A stretch of DNA of 32,833 nt from a virus, in IMG/VR virus record IMGVR_UViG_3300035180_001353, positions 1 through 32,833 of that record. One strand, written 5' to 3'. A program made the position numbers and the translations under genes. Shown here piece after piece: positions 1 to 9,453 of the stretch; position 1 is the first letter of the stretch; each line of letters begins with the position of its first letter. The notes beneath the pieces were generated by a model. It searched no databases and was not told the DNA's origin. It was given only the letters and a program-made list of their open reading frames with translations.

Positions 1-713
1 ATGAATTACAAGATGCACAGTTAAAAATATCTGATGCTTTCAATCAGAAGGTTAATGAGTTAGTTCCTGCTATGGTTTTGAATTTAGCTAAATCTCCTTT
101 TGGTCAGTTTACTGATACAGACTTAGCGCAAAAGATTGGTGATGTTATGCAGTATTTGCCTTATCAGCAGATTGAATCATATTTGCCTAAAGTAGTGCAA
201 GGATATTATTTAACTAAAACACATGGTGTTGATACTTCACAATTATCAATTCAGGATTTAGCAGTGGCTGCTGAAAATCCTTCATTAGTTCAGGATATAC
301 CACAAGAGGTTGGGCAGGTGTTAAATTCTACAGCTCAGACTTTGGCTTTACAGGCTAAAGCTGCATTGGGTAAAATAGGTATTTATAAAGATATGGCTGC
401 CCAGCAGATGGAGTCTATGAAAACACAGGCTATGATGTTAGGTGAAATTGGAAGACTGATGAATGAGGAAGTTTCAAAACAATTACAGTCTGCTCAAGTT
501 GGTGTTCAAGCTTCAAGAGTTGCAGTTGAAAATGCTGCAACACAACAACAAATGCAGATAAATAAAGAAATGGAGCCTGTAAGGAAGGCATATACAGAAG
601 CTTTAACAAAAAAAGCTCAAACATCAACCAAAGATAATCCATTAGATTTAGCAAAAATACTTACTACGACTTCAGGTAATACTCCTGGTTTTACAGCTAA
701 CAGTGTGCAATAA
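1..713 (+). CDS. Virion-type protein, 5' end missing (partial)
   Basis: The reading frame is already open at base 3 and stays open to the TAA ending at 713, so the first in-frame ATG (72) is probably internal and the gene starts before the window. About 236 residues are visible. They are predicted helical and rich in Gln, Ala and Met (AAQQMESMKTQAMM, near residues 123-136), with no membrane span and no catalytic motif that I recognise. The next gene starts 11 bases later behind an AGAGGT ribosome binding site, so the two are co-transcribed. The Q/A-rich helical character and the position before a giant virion-type protein suggest an internal or neck/tail-associated virion protein. That role is inferred from context only. 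Confidence 0.8.
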   Translation, partial: ELQDAQLKISDAFNQKVNELVPAMVLNLAKSPFGQFTDTDLAQKIGDVMQYLPYQQIESYLPKVVQGYYLTKTHGVDTSQLSIQDLAVAAENPSLVQDIPQEVGQVLNSTAQTLALQAKAALGKIGIYKDMAAQQMESMKTQAMMLGEIGRLMNEEVSKQLQSAQVGVQASRVAVENAATQQQMQINKEMEPVRKAYTEALTKKAQTSTKDNPLDLAKILTTTSGNTPGFTANSVQ

Positions 714-723
714 GAGGTAGATT

Positions 724-3700
724 ATGGATGCTGGGTTTTTGAACGAAGCTCTTAATACTGTTCTTGGTAAAGTAGCTAAACTTGCTGGAACGCAGAATTA
801 TAATTTTGCAGAGCAGGTTAATACTTTAACTCAAGATATTTTTAATACTAAAGTATTTGATAATATGCCAAGTGCTAATGATAATGCTGATGAAGCTAAT
901 AGACTTGCGCAGTATAATCTTGAGCATAGGAATTATTCTGCATTACAGGCAATGACGCAATCTGAGAATAAAAACTCTGTGGCCGCAGCAGCAAATGTTG
1001 CATTGCTTGATGTTAATAAGCAATTACAGGCTATGGGTAATTCTTTGATGGATAAGTCAGTTCCAGAATCTTCTCCATTTAATGCTATTCAATACTCTAA
1101 ATCTTTTGAAACTTTAGCTAATTCATCTCAAAGAATACCAGAGTTACAGCCTGTAATAGCAGCGTTTCATCCAGCTAATGTAGAAAATGTTTTAGATAAA
1201 TTATCTCAACAAGACCCATCATTAAACCCTGTTGTTAATCAGATTAAGAATGGGTTTCATACAAATGAAATTTTAGATAGTGTGAATCAGTATGGCACTA
1301 TAGCTTCCACTGCTGCTTTGGTATTAGGTTGGGGTTTAAGAGCAATACCTTCTTTGCCAACACAGGGTATAGGGCTTGCTTTAACTACTCTTGGTGGTTT
1401 AGGTGATGCTGCATTTTTAGGAAGTTCTGTAATACAAGATGTAAAATCAGGTAAGTCTTTGAAAGATGTAGTTACAGACCCTACTTATATCATGACTGGG
1501 TTGGGTGTAAAGGGTGCTTTTAATGTTGCCAAAGACGCAGGATTAGGAATTGAAGCTCAAAAAATCTTAAATGCTACCCCAACAGATTTTGCCTCTACAC
1601 ATCTTCCAGACCTAATGGATTTGTTTGTTGGTAGTAGAAATATCAATGAAGATAGGTTAGCTCGTATTACAGATGATATAGCACAATTAAATGAAAGTAA
1701 TTCAAAACTTGCTAAAGTAACACCCACCACAGCACAAGCTTTATCGGATACAGGAGTAGCTGGTGAAGGATTAGCTACCACCATTTTAGAAACTCATGCT
1801 GGTTTTCTCAAAGAAAAAGAAAGCGCTCGTTTATTTAGTGCTTTACAAGATGCTTATTTTAGTGACCCCGAAGTTAAAGCACTGCATGATGATTATGCTG
1901 CTGGTAAAATTGCGGTAGGTGATGCTGAAGCTAAACTACAACAATTAGCTGAAAACGGTAATAATGTTGTAGCTAACTTTCAAACACTTATAAGAGAAAA
2001 TTATTTTAATGATATTGTGAATACCATAGGCAGAAAGGTTGACCCAGAGAAAGGTATTTCAATTATAAGCCCTACAGCACAAAGCACTGTAATTTTACCT
2101 GGTAATGCTGCTGTAACGGATATAAGGGAGGCTGTTTCAAGTATCAATGAAGCAACCAAAGACCCTGCTATTATTTCTTTTGTTGATAAAAACGGTGTGA
2201 ATCATAACTATTCCTTTGATTTTAATCGTTTCTATATTCCAACCAATGATGCCTTTACAGTAAGTAGCGGTAAAGTAGCGGTTCAAGATTTAACTACCAA
2301 CACCGTAAATGTTCAAGATGTAAAAGATATAACTATACCTATGTCCGCACAACACAATTGGCAGGATATAGTTGAACAGTCTATTCAAAGTAACAATCCA
2401 AATAGTAAAGTTCTTTGGTCTCATCCTGATACAGAAATTCAAACTGTTATTCCAATGGCTAATCTATTTCCAAATAAAATAAACCAGCTGGAAAAGAGTC
2501 TGCAAAGTGTACAGCAAATAGTTAGCAGTAAATTATTTAATGATTTTGATAGATATGATGAAGCTATTTCAAAGGTATTAAATAAACCCATAGTTGATAC
2601 AGCTATGGCTGGTGCGACCAAAGTTGGTCAAAGAATGGAAAGTCAATTTGGTAGCGTATCCACTAAATTAGATTCTTTGAAAGATACGATAACTGATACA
2701 AGTAATATAGATGAGACTTTACAAAAATTAGGTGATAAGCAATTAGAGGTATTAAAAAAAGTAGCTAACTATGATGTTCAGTCTGGTCAAAGGATAATGC
2801 AGTTAGCTGATGATTTAGGTTATAGCAGTCATACTGATTTCATCAAAGACATTTTTGCTTTGAAGAAAGCTGGTTTAAGTGCTGATGAGATACAAGATTT
2901 TTATAGAATGAAATTCTCTTTGGATTCACCTTTGAAGATGCAATTAGAGAAGGATTTTACAAGTTTAGCTGAAGGCAGACCAAGACCTGCGGTTCAAGCT
3001 AATATGCAGATAAGTCTTCTTGGTGAGGATAAAATTCAAAATCTTTTTGATAAATTACAAGATGCTGATATTAAAAACCCCAGTTCAGTTTTGGACTCAA
3101 CATTAGAAAAAATTAAAAGTTTTGATGGTGATGTCAACGCTTATCATAGTGCTGTATTTGATACACCTATAACTAATATAATTCAACAAACGAACTGGGC
3201 AAGTATAGCTGACACTGTGTTGAAGGACAGTAACTTACTTGGTGATATTAAATCTACCTTAAATATTTTTGAAGAAGGTGCAAAACAAAGTAAAAAAGTA
3301 GGTAGTGTAGGAAATAAATTTGAAGATTTTATTGATGCTTCACAGAATAATATAAGTAAAGGTCAAGTTAAAGTTGATGCTGGAGTATTAAAAAATGCTA
3401 ATAAAGTAGATACAATTTCAGACCTTTTAGCCAAGAAACTTGGTATATCTCAGGATATAACAAAAAATTTTGCTTTAGATTTAGTTGATAAAATAAACAA
3501 AGGCTACAATACCATTGATGATGTTTTGAATAGAATGGCTAAAGGCACTGTAAATGTAGTAGCCAAGCAGGATAAAGTTATTCAACGTGCTTTGGATTTA
3601 GTTGATAAAATGCGTTATCCATCTACAACAGGTGTCTATGCCAGAGAAGGTAATGGTTTTGCAGTTAAGTTTGATGACGTTGAACATTTAGAAGATTACT

Positions 3701-5652
3701 TAAAACAAAAGTATAGTTCCACTATTTACAGAAATTCTGTTGTATCACAAGGATATAGAAAAGCATTAGATTTCTTGAGTATGGTGGAAAATACAGGTGG
3801 AAAATTAAATGATACCCAGCAATTAGCTAAAGATACACTTACAAATTTAATGAACAAAGATGTAAATGTATTAGGAAGAATGCAAAGTGTCTATGGTCAA
3901 ATGCTTACTTTTATGAAGCCGTACATTGCTATTAGTAATACCATATCTAATTTTAATGTGTTTCATCATTTATTTCCTGAAGCCAAGGTATTTAAGATTA
4001 GTGAGTTCATGGATACAGCTAAAAAGGAATGGCAAGAATGGCTTACCACTTCTTCTCCTTTGAGACAAGCGCAGGCCTACAATCCTATATCCGCATTTTC
4101 TTCAGCTACTTTAAGAAGCCATATCCTATCTAATTTACAAGATGTTAATTTGAATAGCCAAATAGCCAATAGATTTGCTGATATAGCTGGGGTTAAAACT
4201 CCACAGTTTAGACAGCAAATTTTAGACATGTTTGCCAAAGACCCTGAGAATGCTGCTGATACACTGTCTAAATTTATAGAAGGTTCATCTCCTTTGGCAA
4301 TGATGCCAATCTTTAATAACCTGGCTGGGGTTGGTAAAAATATAATGCCTTGGTATAATTATATTTTTACACCTTTTTCTTTGGCAGTTCAAGGAATGAA
4401 GAATACATACATGACACCAAATTCAATTAAGAATGTAGCTAAAAATATAGGGTTGACTGTAGCAACAGGTGTATTATTAAGTTCAGCAGCAACACCTGAA
4501 ATGGCAATTCCTGAAACAATAAATAACTTAAGAAAAGATATTTGGAATACTTTGGTTCCTTTCTTTGGTGGACAGCCAACAGGTGATAATACATTATTGG
4601 CTTCAGCTTTATCCAAAGTCTCTCCAGTCTTTGACCCATTAGCCAAGAATAATTTTTATACTCATATGGGTGATACCATTATGCGTGCTATTACAGGGCA
4701 TGACATGGCAGGGCAAGATACTTCAAGTGTAGAAAAACTTATGGCTAATGCCATGAATTTTATTGGCCGTATGAGTAACTACAAAGTAACTTCAGCTTCA
4801 TCTGGTGCTACAGCTTTTGATGTTCCTTTGCCAGTATTCACAGCAGCTTCAAAGATTATGAAAGACTTGCAGGATATAGCTACACAAACATCACAGCAAA
4901 CCAAGGATGAAAGATTACTTCATGCTCTTTCAGAAGCTATTCCTATTATAAAACAATTTAGGTATAATCTCTTTGAAAGAACTCTTGTTAGTGGTTTAGG
5001 TGACAATGTTAAGATAAATGAAGTAGCCCCAACCATTCAAGCCTTTGAAAATGCTAAACAACTTAAAGGTATCTATGGTGCTTTAGCTACTCTTGGTGGA
5101 ATAGTGACTTATGCAGATGGAATGTTCAATAACGGATTATTTACGAATGTTTTGAATTTAACCAAAGAGTCATTTATTACACCTGAAAAAGCTATGATGT
5201 CTGCAAAAAGCCCTGTTGGTAATGCTTACTATGCAGCTATAAATCTCAAAGATTATAGTGTATTTAATGACCCTGATACTGTAACACAAACATTCCAGAA
5301 AGTGTTAACAATGGATTCTCAAAACTCTGTTCCTATTTTTAAGAAAATGGAGTCTTTGCAGAATACAAACATCAAAGCATTAACTCGAATGATGCAACAA
5401 GGAACTATAAATGATGAATATCAACAAAGAGTAGAAAGTTTAATGAACTATGCTTATATTATAAGCAATGTATCTGATTATTTACCTGAAAAGATTAAAC
5501 CTGCCTTACAAACTTATGTTTCTAATGTGGCTAATTTATCAAATGCTCTTGTTAAATACGGCTACCAACATGGCCTTGATATTCAAACTATACATCCTGA
5601 ACTTATTAAAAATGTAACGGAGGTGAAGAATGGGCTCGGTAACAATAAGTGA
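724..5652 (+). CDS. Giant (1642 aa) virion or DNA-ejection protein candidate
   Basis: Start ATG is preceded by AGAGGT at 7-base spacing. The product is 1642 residues, mostly predicted helix with many short coiled-coil-like stretches. There is a Gly/Ala/Leu-rich hydrophobic segment around residues 190-235 (TAALVLGWGLRAIPSL) and more hydrophobic patches near 1205-1280 (WYNYIFTPFSLAVQG, then VATGVLLSSAATPEMA). I see no lysozyme/transglycosylase signature, protease triad or RNA polymerase motif. Giant helical proteins with scattered hydrophobic patches are typical of ejected internal virion proteins of short-tailed phages (the T7 gp16 class), but I do not recognise a specific family. It overlaps the following small membrane-protein gene by 23 bases, which points to coupled translation. 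Confidence 0.9.
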   Translation: MDAGFLNEALNTVLGKVAKLAGTQNYNFAEQVNTLTQDIFNTKVFDNMPSANDNADEANRLAQYNLEHRNYSALQAMTQSENKNSVAAAANVALLDVNKQLQAMGNSLMDKSVPESSPFNAIQYSKSFETLANSSQRIPELQPVIAAFHPANVENVLDKLSQQDPSLNPVVNQIKNGFHTNEILDSVNQYGTIASTAALVLGWGLRAIPSLPTQGIGLALTTLGGLGDAAFLGSSVIQDVKSGKSLKDVVTDPTYIMTGLGVKGAFNVAKDAGLGIEAQKILNATPTDFASTHLPDLMDLFVGSRNINEDRLARITDDIAQLNESNSKLAKVTPTTAQALSDTGVAGEGLATTILETHAGFLKEKESARLFSALQDAYFSDPEVKALHDDYAAGKIAVGDAEAKLQQLAENGNNVVANFQTLIRENYFNDIVNTIGRKVDPEKGISIISPTAQSTVILPGNAAVTDIREAVSSINEATKDPAIISFVDKNGVNHNYSFDFNRFYIPTNDAFTVSSGKVAVQDLTTNTVNVQDVKDITIPMSAQHNWQDIVEQSIQSNNPNSKVLWSHPDTEIQTVIPMANLFPNKINQLEKSLQSVQQIVSSKLFNDFDRYDEAISKVLNKPIVDTAMAGATKVGQRMESQFGSVSTKLDSLKDTITDTSNIDETLQKLGDKQLEVLKKVANYDVQSGQRIMQLADDLGYSSHTDFIKDIFALKKAGLSADEIQDFYRMKFSLDSPLKMQLEKDFTSLAEGRPRPAVQANMQISLLGEDKIQNLFDKLQDADIKNPSSVLDSTLEKIKSFDGDVNAYHSAVFDTPITNIIQQTNWASIADTVLKDSNLLGDIKSTLNIFEEGAKQSKKVGSVGNKFEDFIDASQNNISKGQVKVDAGVLKNANKVDTISDLLAKKLGISQDITKNFALDLVDKINKGYNTIDDVLNRMAKGTVNVVAKQDKVIQRALDLVDKMRYPSTTGVYAREGNGFAVKFDDVEHLEDYLKQKYSSTIYRNSVVSQGYRKALDFLSMVENTGGKLNDTQQLAKDTLTNLMNKDVNVLGRMQSVYGQMLTFMKPYIAISNTISNFNVFHHLFPEAKVFKISEFMDTAKKEWQEWLTTSSPLRQAQAYNPISAFSSATLRSHILSNLQDVNLNSQIANRFADIAGVKTPQFRQQILDMFAKDPENAADTLSKFIEGSSPLAMMPIFNNLAGVGKNIMPWYNYIFTPFSLAVQGMKNTYMTPNSIKNVAKNIGLTVATGVLLSSAATPEMAIPETINNLRKDIWNTLVPFFGGQPTGDNTLLASALSKVSPVFDPLAKNNFYTHMGDTIMRAITGHDMAGQDTSSVEKLMANAMNFIGRMSNYKVTSASSGATAFDVPLPVFTAASKIMKDLQDIATQTSQQTKDERLLHALSEAIPIIKQFRYNLFERTLVSGLGDNVKINEVAPTIQAFENAKQLKGIYGALATLGGIVTYADGMFNNGLFTNVLNLTKESFITPEKAMMSAKSPVGNAYYAAINLKDYSVFNDPDTVTQTFQKVLTMDSQNSVPIFKKMESLQNTNIKALTRMMQQGTINDEYQQRVESLMNYAYIISNVSDYLPEKIKPALQTYVSNVANLSNALVKYGYQHGLDIQTIHPELIKNVTEVKNGLGNNK

Positions 5653-5821
5653 TTTGCAATTTGTTGTAGCTGTATTAAATGTTTTAGCTTTAATAATTAT
5701 AATACCTACGTTTAATTTTGTTAAACTTACGATGATTAAATTAACAGAACTTGAGACTCTTGTTAAGCTCTTAAAAGAAGATATAGATGAGCTTAAGAAG
5801 ACTGTGTTCTGTAAAGTATAA
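5630..5821 (+). CDS. Small membrane protein with C-terminal coiled coil (63 aa)
   Basis: A near-perfect ribosome binding site, GGAGGTGAAG, sits directly before the ATG, inside the end of the preceding gene; the overlap is 23 bases in another frame. The protein has one strongly hydrophobic span at about residues 10-33 (VVAVLNVLALIIIIP). A short charged heptad-like helix follows (LETLVKLLKEDIDELKK), ending at CKV. This topology resembles small holin-like or spanin-like lysis proteins and small virion membrane proteins, but nothing in the sequence decides between them. No endolysin is visible in the window to support a lysis cassette. Its stop codon overlaps the ribosome binding site of the next gene (TAAGGAGG). 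Confidence 0.85.
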   Translation: MGSVTISDLQFVVAVLNVLALIIIIPTFNFVKLTMIKLTELETLVKLLKEDIDELKKTVFCKV

Positions 5822-5832
5822 GGAGGAATAAT

Positions 5833-5997
5833 ATGGCAAGAATTACTATTGACTATGGAACTTACACTTGTAATGTAGAGGAAGAGTTTATGAATGAAGA
5901 GCAGAAAGCTCTGTATGAAACTCAAAAACAGAAACTTCAAACTGATGACACAGATAATTCAGTAAACACACGAAAATCTAAAACCGATTCAAAGTAA
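5833..5997 (+). CDS. Small hydrophilic protein (54 aa), last gene of the late operon
   Basis: ATG follows TAAGGAGG with 7-base spacing, an excellent ribosome binding site that also contains the stop codon of the previous gene. The 54-residue product starts MARITIDYGTYTCNVEEEF and continues as a charged, Gln/Lys/Asp-rich helix ending in a basic, low-complexity tail (VNTRKSKTDSK). No family recognised. The TAA at 5995-5997 is followed within three bases by the bidirectional terminator, so this is the last gene of the plus-strand operon. Very short phage proteins here can be head or tail decoration or connector components, but that would be a guess. Confidence 0.75.
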   Translation: MARITIDYGTYTCNVEEEFMNEEQKALYETQKQKLQTDDTDNSVNTRKSKTDSK

Positions 5998-5999
5998 AT

Positions 6000-6039
6000 A
6001 AAAACCCCAAGGTAGATTAAATTCTATCATGGGGTTTTT
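6000..6039. terminator. Bidirectional intrinsic terminator between convergent operons
   Basis: Outer stem AAAAACCCCA (6000-6009) pairs perfectly with TGGGGTTTTT (6030-6039). After one A-A mismatch, an inner stem GGTAGA/TCTATC (6011-6016 with 6023-6028, one G-T wobble) closes on a six-base TTAAAT loop. The A-run on one side and T-run on the other supply a U-tract for either direction. It lies exactly between the convergent late operon and the reductase gene, whose stop codon begins at 6043. Confidence 0.88.
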
Positions 6040-6042
6040 AGT

Positions 6043-8181
6043 TTAACTACATTTGGAATAGCCACATGCAGTGCAAATAAAACAACCACTATCAGGCTTC
6101 ATTTCAGCACCACATTCAGGACAAGGCACTTGCCCCACAGGCTGTGAGGCATCTACCTCTATCTTAAATTCTTCTTTTAATGTTTGGGCGATAGCATCTG
6201 GACAAGATAAAATCTGATTGCCTTCATACCATGTCGGAGATGGACATCTAATCCCATGCAACTGTTTAATAATCCTTTCGGGTTTAATCCCAGACCTTAA
6301 TCCAAGAGAAACTAATCTACAAATAGCTTCACCTTGGCAAATAGCACAACCACCTGCCTTACCTATATGACTCAATACTTCAACAGGCTTACCATCAATT
6401 TTATTTATTGTGATGTAAAAATTCCCACAACCAGTCTTTACTCTTTTTGTTACACCTTCCAAGACATTTGGTCTCTCTTGCACATTTGATTCATCTTTAG
6501 GTAATTCAATTTTTTTATCATCTTCTTTGGTAGATTTGGTTACAGTCAAAACTTGATTTGACCTTGAACCATCTCTGTAAACGGTAATTCCCTTACACCC
6601 TAATTCATGCGCCATAAGAATAGCGTCTTTGACATCTTGAACCGTCATGTTATTCTTGAAGTTAATTGTTTTAGATATAGAACTATCTGTAAGTTTTTGA
6701 AATACAGCTTGCATTTTTATATGGTCTTTATAGTCAATATCCATTGCTGTAACAAAAATCCTTTTAATCTCATTAGGGATTTCTTTGATATGCTGGATGC
6801 TACCTGTCTTCTTTATATCCTCTATTATTTCTTCTTTATCCAAATTTAATTCTTTAAGTTTATCAAGCAAATACTCATTGATATAAGTGAAACTTTTACC
6901 GTCCATGACATTCTTTGTATAGCTCAAAGCAAATAAAGGCTCTATACCAGAGGAACAATTTGCAATCATTGACAAAGTTCCCGTGGGAGCTATACATGTA
7001 AGTGTTGTATTATGTCTATCTTCATAAACATAACCATAAAACTGACCTAATTCTCTACTTTTCTTGTAAGCATATATTTTAATAGCATACATAAGTTCAT
7101 GAGCTTTTTCTAACGCTTCGGGAGAATCATAGGGAATGCCTAATTGTATCAGAGCATCAGCCCATCCCATTATTCCAAGACCAATCATCCTATGCCTTTT
7201 GGTTACCTCTTCTATTTGCGGTAAAGGATATTTATTTACATCAATAACACAATTAAGAAAATCAACAGCTATCCTAACAGTGCGTCTTAATTTGTCATAA
7301 TCAAAATCTGTTTTATCTTCGTTGATAAATTTGGATACATTGATTGAACCAAGATTACAAGAACCATACGGTGGCAAAGGTAGTTCACCACAAGGGTTTG
7401 TGGCTGTTATAGGTCTAATTGAAGCTGGTGCGTAATTATTAATTGTATCATAAAACAACACCCCAGGCTCACCTGTTTTCCAAGCCTGTTCAGCTATCAT
7501 GTTAAATAATTCATTGGCATCAACTTCTTCAACTGTTTTACCTGTATAAGGGTCTATTAAAGACCACAGCTCTTTGTTTTTGACTGCTTGAATAAACGCA
7601 TCAGGTATCATCACAGAGAGATTGAAATTATTGAGTTTATTCAAGTCTGATTTTATGGTTATAAAATTCTTGATTTCAGGGTGACTGACATTGAGAACGC
7701 CCATATTAGCACCTCTACGCCTACCTCCTTGTTTAATCTCACCTGTGGCTGCATCAAAGATAGACATGAAAGAAATAACACCACTTGCCACACCATGTGT
7801 TGAATTTACCATTGACCCTTTAGGTCTAATTTTACTAAAATCAAATCCTGTCCCACCACCAGTCTTATGAATGAGCGCTGTATGTTTCAAAGCGGTAAAA
7901 ATACTATCCATGCTATCTTCAATGGGCAAAACAAAACATGCTGATAACTGCCCTATACTTGTTCCAGCATTCATAAGTGTAGGTGAATTTGGTAAAAATC
8001 TTAAATTATAAATTGCATCAATTACTTCTTGTTCAAATATCGGGTCGTTACCTTGTGGATTAACAATACTACATGCTACTCTTACACACATATTATACCA
8101 ATCCTCCACAAAGTGACCACAATTACTTTTACGATAATATCTCTCTCTTAAAACTTTCTCTGCTGTATCAGACAATTTCAT
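6043..8181 (-). CDS. nrdJ: Class II (adenosylcobalamin-dependent) ribonucleotide reductase
   Basis: Makes deoxyribonucleotides from ribonucleotides by thiyl-radical chemistry, using adenosylcobalamin instead of a separate radical subunit. The 712 residues show the family's landmarks: FLPNSPTLMNAG at 62-73, redox Cys82 in LSACFVLP, the GGGTGFDFSKIRPKG loop at 108-122, and the catalytic triad Asn262-Cys264-Glu266 in NPCGELPLP. Cys275 lies exactly 11 residues after Cys264, as expected for the second redox Cys. CIAPTGTLSMIANCSSGIEP, a C-terminal TSCPD-like domain and a Cys-rich tail (CPECG...CFICTACGYSKC) complete it. Length is typical and no intein is seen. It is the last gene of the minus-strand operon; its ribosome binding site overlaps the stop of the upstream nuclease gene. 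No cobalamin riboswitch could fit upstream. Confidence 0.96.
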   Translation of the reverse strand: MKLSDTAEKVLRERYYRKSNCGHFVEDWYNMCVRVACSIVNPQGNDPIFEQEVIDAIYNLRFLPNSPTLMNAGTSIGQLSACFVLPIEDSMDSIFTALKHTALIHKTGGGTGFDFSKIRPKGSMVNSTHGVASGVISFMSIFDAATGEIKQGGRRRGANMGVLNVSHPEIKNFITIKSDLNKLNNFNLSVMIPDAFIQAVKNKELWSLIDPYTGKTVEEVDANELFNMIAEQAWKTGEPGVLFYDTINNYAPASIRPITATNPCGELPLPPYGSCNLGSINVSKFINEDKTDFDYDKLRRTVRIAVDFLNCVIDVNKYPLPQIEEVTKRHRMIGLGIMGWADALIQLGIPYDSPEALEKAHELMYAIKIYAYKKSRELGQFYGYVYEDRHNTTLTCIAPTGTLSMIANCSSGIEPLFALSYTKNVMDGKSFTYINEYLLDKLKELNLDKEEIIEDIKKTGSIQHIKEIPNEIKRIFVTAMDIDYKDHIKMQAVFQKLTDSSISKTINFKNNMTVQDVKDAILMAHELGCKGITVYRDGSRSNQVLTVTKSTKEDDKKIELPKDESNVQERPNVLEGVTKRVKTGCGNFYITINKIDGKPVEVLSHIGKAGGCAICQGEAICRLVSLGLRSGIKPERIIKQLHGIRCPSPTWYEGNQILSCPDAIAQTLKEEFKIEVDASQPVGQVPCPECGAEMKPDSGCFICTACGYSKCS

Positions 8182-8195
8182 AATTATAGCTCTCC

Positions 8196-8543
8196 TTATT
8201 TATTATTTAATCTATAAATTTCAACATGCAAAAGTTCACCATACTGGGGCTCACAATATACAAAGAAACAATCCTGAAACTCACACGTATTTTTTATGAA
8301 AAATCTTTGGTTAGATGACAATTGTTTTGTCTTAAATTTTACTTCATACCAACCTTCAGGTATGTATATATCATCATGGAATTCATAAACAAGAAAATCT
8401 GGAACACCTCTTACTACCAAAGAATATATCTTAAAGTATTTTTTGAAAAGATATTTCTTTAGATAATGGTAACATTCTTTTTCATTTCTTACTAAACCTG
8501 GAAATGTTCTTTCAAAAATCTTGGTGTAATTAAAGTTCTGCAT
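8196..8543 (-). CDS. VRR-NUC-like PD-(D/E)XK nuclease (115 aa)
   Basis: A short single-domain protein with the pattern of the VRR-NUC branch of PD-(D/E)XK nucleases. VVRGVPDFLVY places the metal-binding Asp at residue 49, and GWYEVKFKTKQLSSNQRFF places the E-x-K pair at Glu67 and Lys69, followed by the family's conserved S-x-N-Q at about 77-79. Such enzymes cut branched or structured DNA; in phages they are often proposed as junction resolvases, which would suit its place among the replication genes. The start ATG lies 14 bases inside the end of the upstream methylase gene, implying coupling. The structure-specific activity is inference. Confidence 0.75.
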   Translation of the reverse strand: MQNFNYTKIFERTFPGLVRNEKECYHYLKKYLFKKYFKIYSLVVRGVPDFLVYEFHDDIYIPEGWYEVKFKTKQLSSNQRFFIKNTCEFQDCFFVYCEPQYGELLHVEIYRLNNK

Positions 8544-9441
8544 TTACTTTTTCTCCTTGAATTTGCATTAAATGAACGGCTTTAGGGTTAGAATAAACAC
8601 ATTCAACTCTTGGAACATGCTCTAAGTTAGAATTTTTACCTTGTAAATTAGAAATTCTTGTATTAACCGCAGCATGGCAAGCAGTATGATATTTAGTGCA
8701 CTCCCAACCAGCATCAATTAGAGGTTGATAAATCTCATGCTCATAACCAGACAATACCACAACACCTTTACAATCTAAAATAATTTGAACTAAATTTTTA
8801 TGATAATCATTATTCAATTCTTGATTGTAAACATTTTTAGACTTCCTTGTGTCATGGATATAAGGTGGGTCTATATAAAATATCGTGTCATTTGAATCCC
8901 AGTATTTAATAACCTCTAATGCGTCTCTGTTATCAATCTGTGCCATAAGTAAACGCTTATGCCAATTTTCTAACATTGTTAACCGCATAATCCAAGAATT
9001 TACATTATCAGCACATCCTCCACTACTCTTAAATTTTCTACTCCAACCACCAGCTGAATTTGATGTATTGCTTATGCCCATGTTAAGTTTAACAAAAAAA
9101 GCCCAAGCACGTAACACCTTATCTGTAATGGATTTATCATGCCATATTTTAAGAGCTTCAATAAACTCATCTCTTGCATAAAGTGTATAACGGATTTTGT
9201 GTGCTAATTCCTCAAACATATTTTTATCCTGAAGACATTTGAATAAGTTAACGAGGTCACCATCTGTATCATTCAAAACTTCTACCGGTGCAGGTGGTCG
9301 GGCAAAGAATAAACTTGCAGCACCCATAAAAGGTTCACAATAGGGTTTACCACCTAATGGCACATGATTCATAAGCTTCTTTATCATTTTACCTTTGCCA
9401 CCAAACCATAGAACAGGTGCTCTTAACATCTCTTGTTTCAT
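8530..9441 (-). CDS. Dam-type adenine-N6 DNA methyltransferase (D12 class)
   Basis: Transfers a methyl group from S-adenosylmethionine to adenine N6. Motifs run in the D12/Dam order: WFGGKGKM near residues 12-19, the SAM-binding EPFMGAASLFF at 36-46, LNDTDGDLVNLF at 56-67, and the catalytic DPPY at 191-194. Its 303 residues are close to the usual size. Three genes away from the polymerase and without a neighbouring restriction enzyme, it is probably an orphan methylase. Likely roles are evading host restriction or marking replicated DNA. Target sequence (GATC or other) cannot be read from the protein. Confidence 0.92.
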   Translation of the reverse strand: MKQEMLRAPVLWFGGKGKMIKKLMNHVPLGGKPYCEPFMGAASLFFARPPAPVEVLNDTDGDLVNLFKCLQDKNMFEELAHKIRYTLYARDEFIEALKIWHDKSITDKVLRAWAFFVKLNMGISNTSNSAGGWSRKFKSSGGCADNVNSWIMRLTMLENWHKRLLMAQIDNRDALEVIKYWDSNDTIFYIDPPYIHDTRKSKNVYNQELNNDYHKNLVQIILDCKGVVVLSGYEHEIYQPLIDAGWECTKYHTACHAAVNTRISNLQGKNSNLEHVPRVECVYSNPKAVHLMQIQGEKVNAEL

Positions 9442-9453
9442 TAAACTTTCTCC

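Noticed and set aside
5539-5940. Minus-strand frame of 133 codons across the end of the late operon
   Set aside because: Opposes three well-supported plus-strand genes with strong ribosome binding sites; its Ser/Ile/Phe-rich composition is typical of antisense frames.
8182-8195. Cobalamin riboswitch for the B12-dependent reductase
   Set aside because: Only 14 bases separate the two genes, all used by the ribosome binding site and stop codon.
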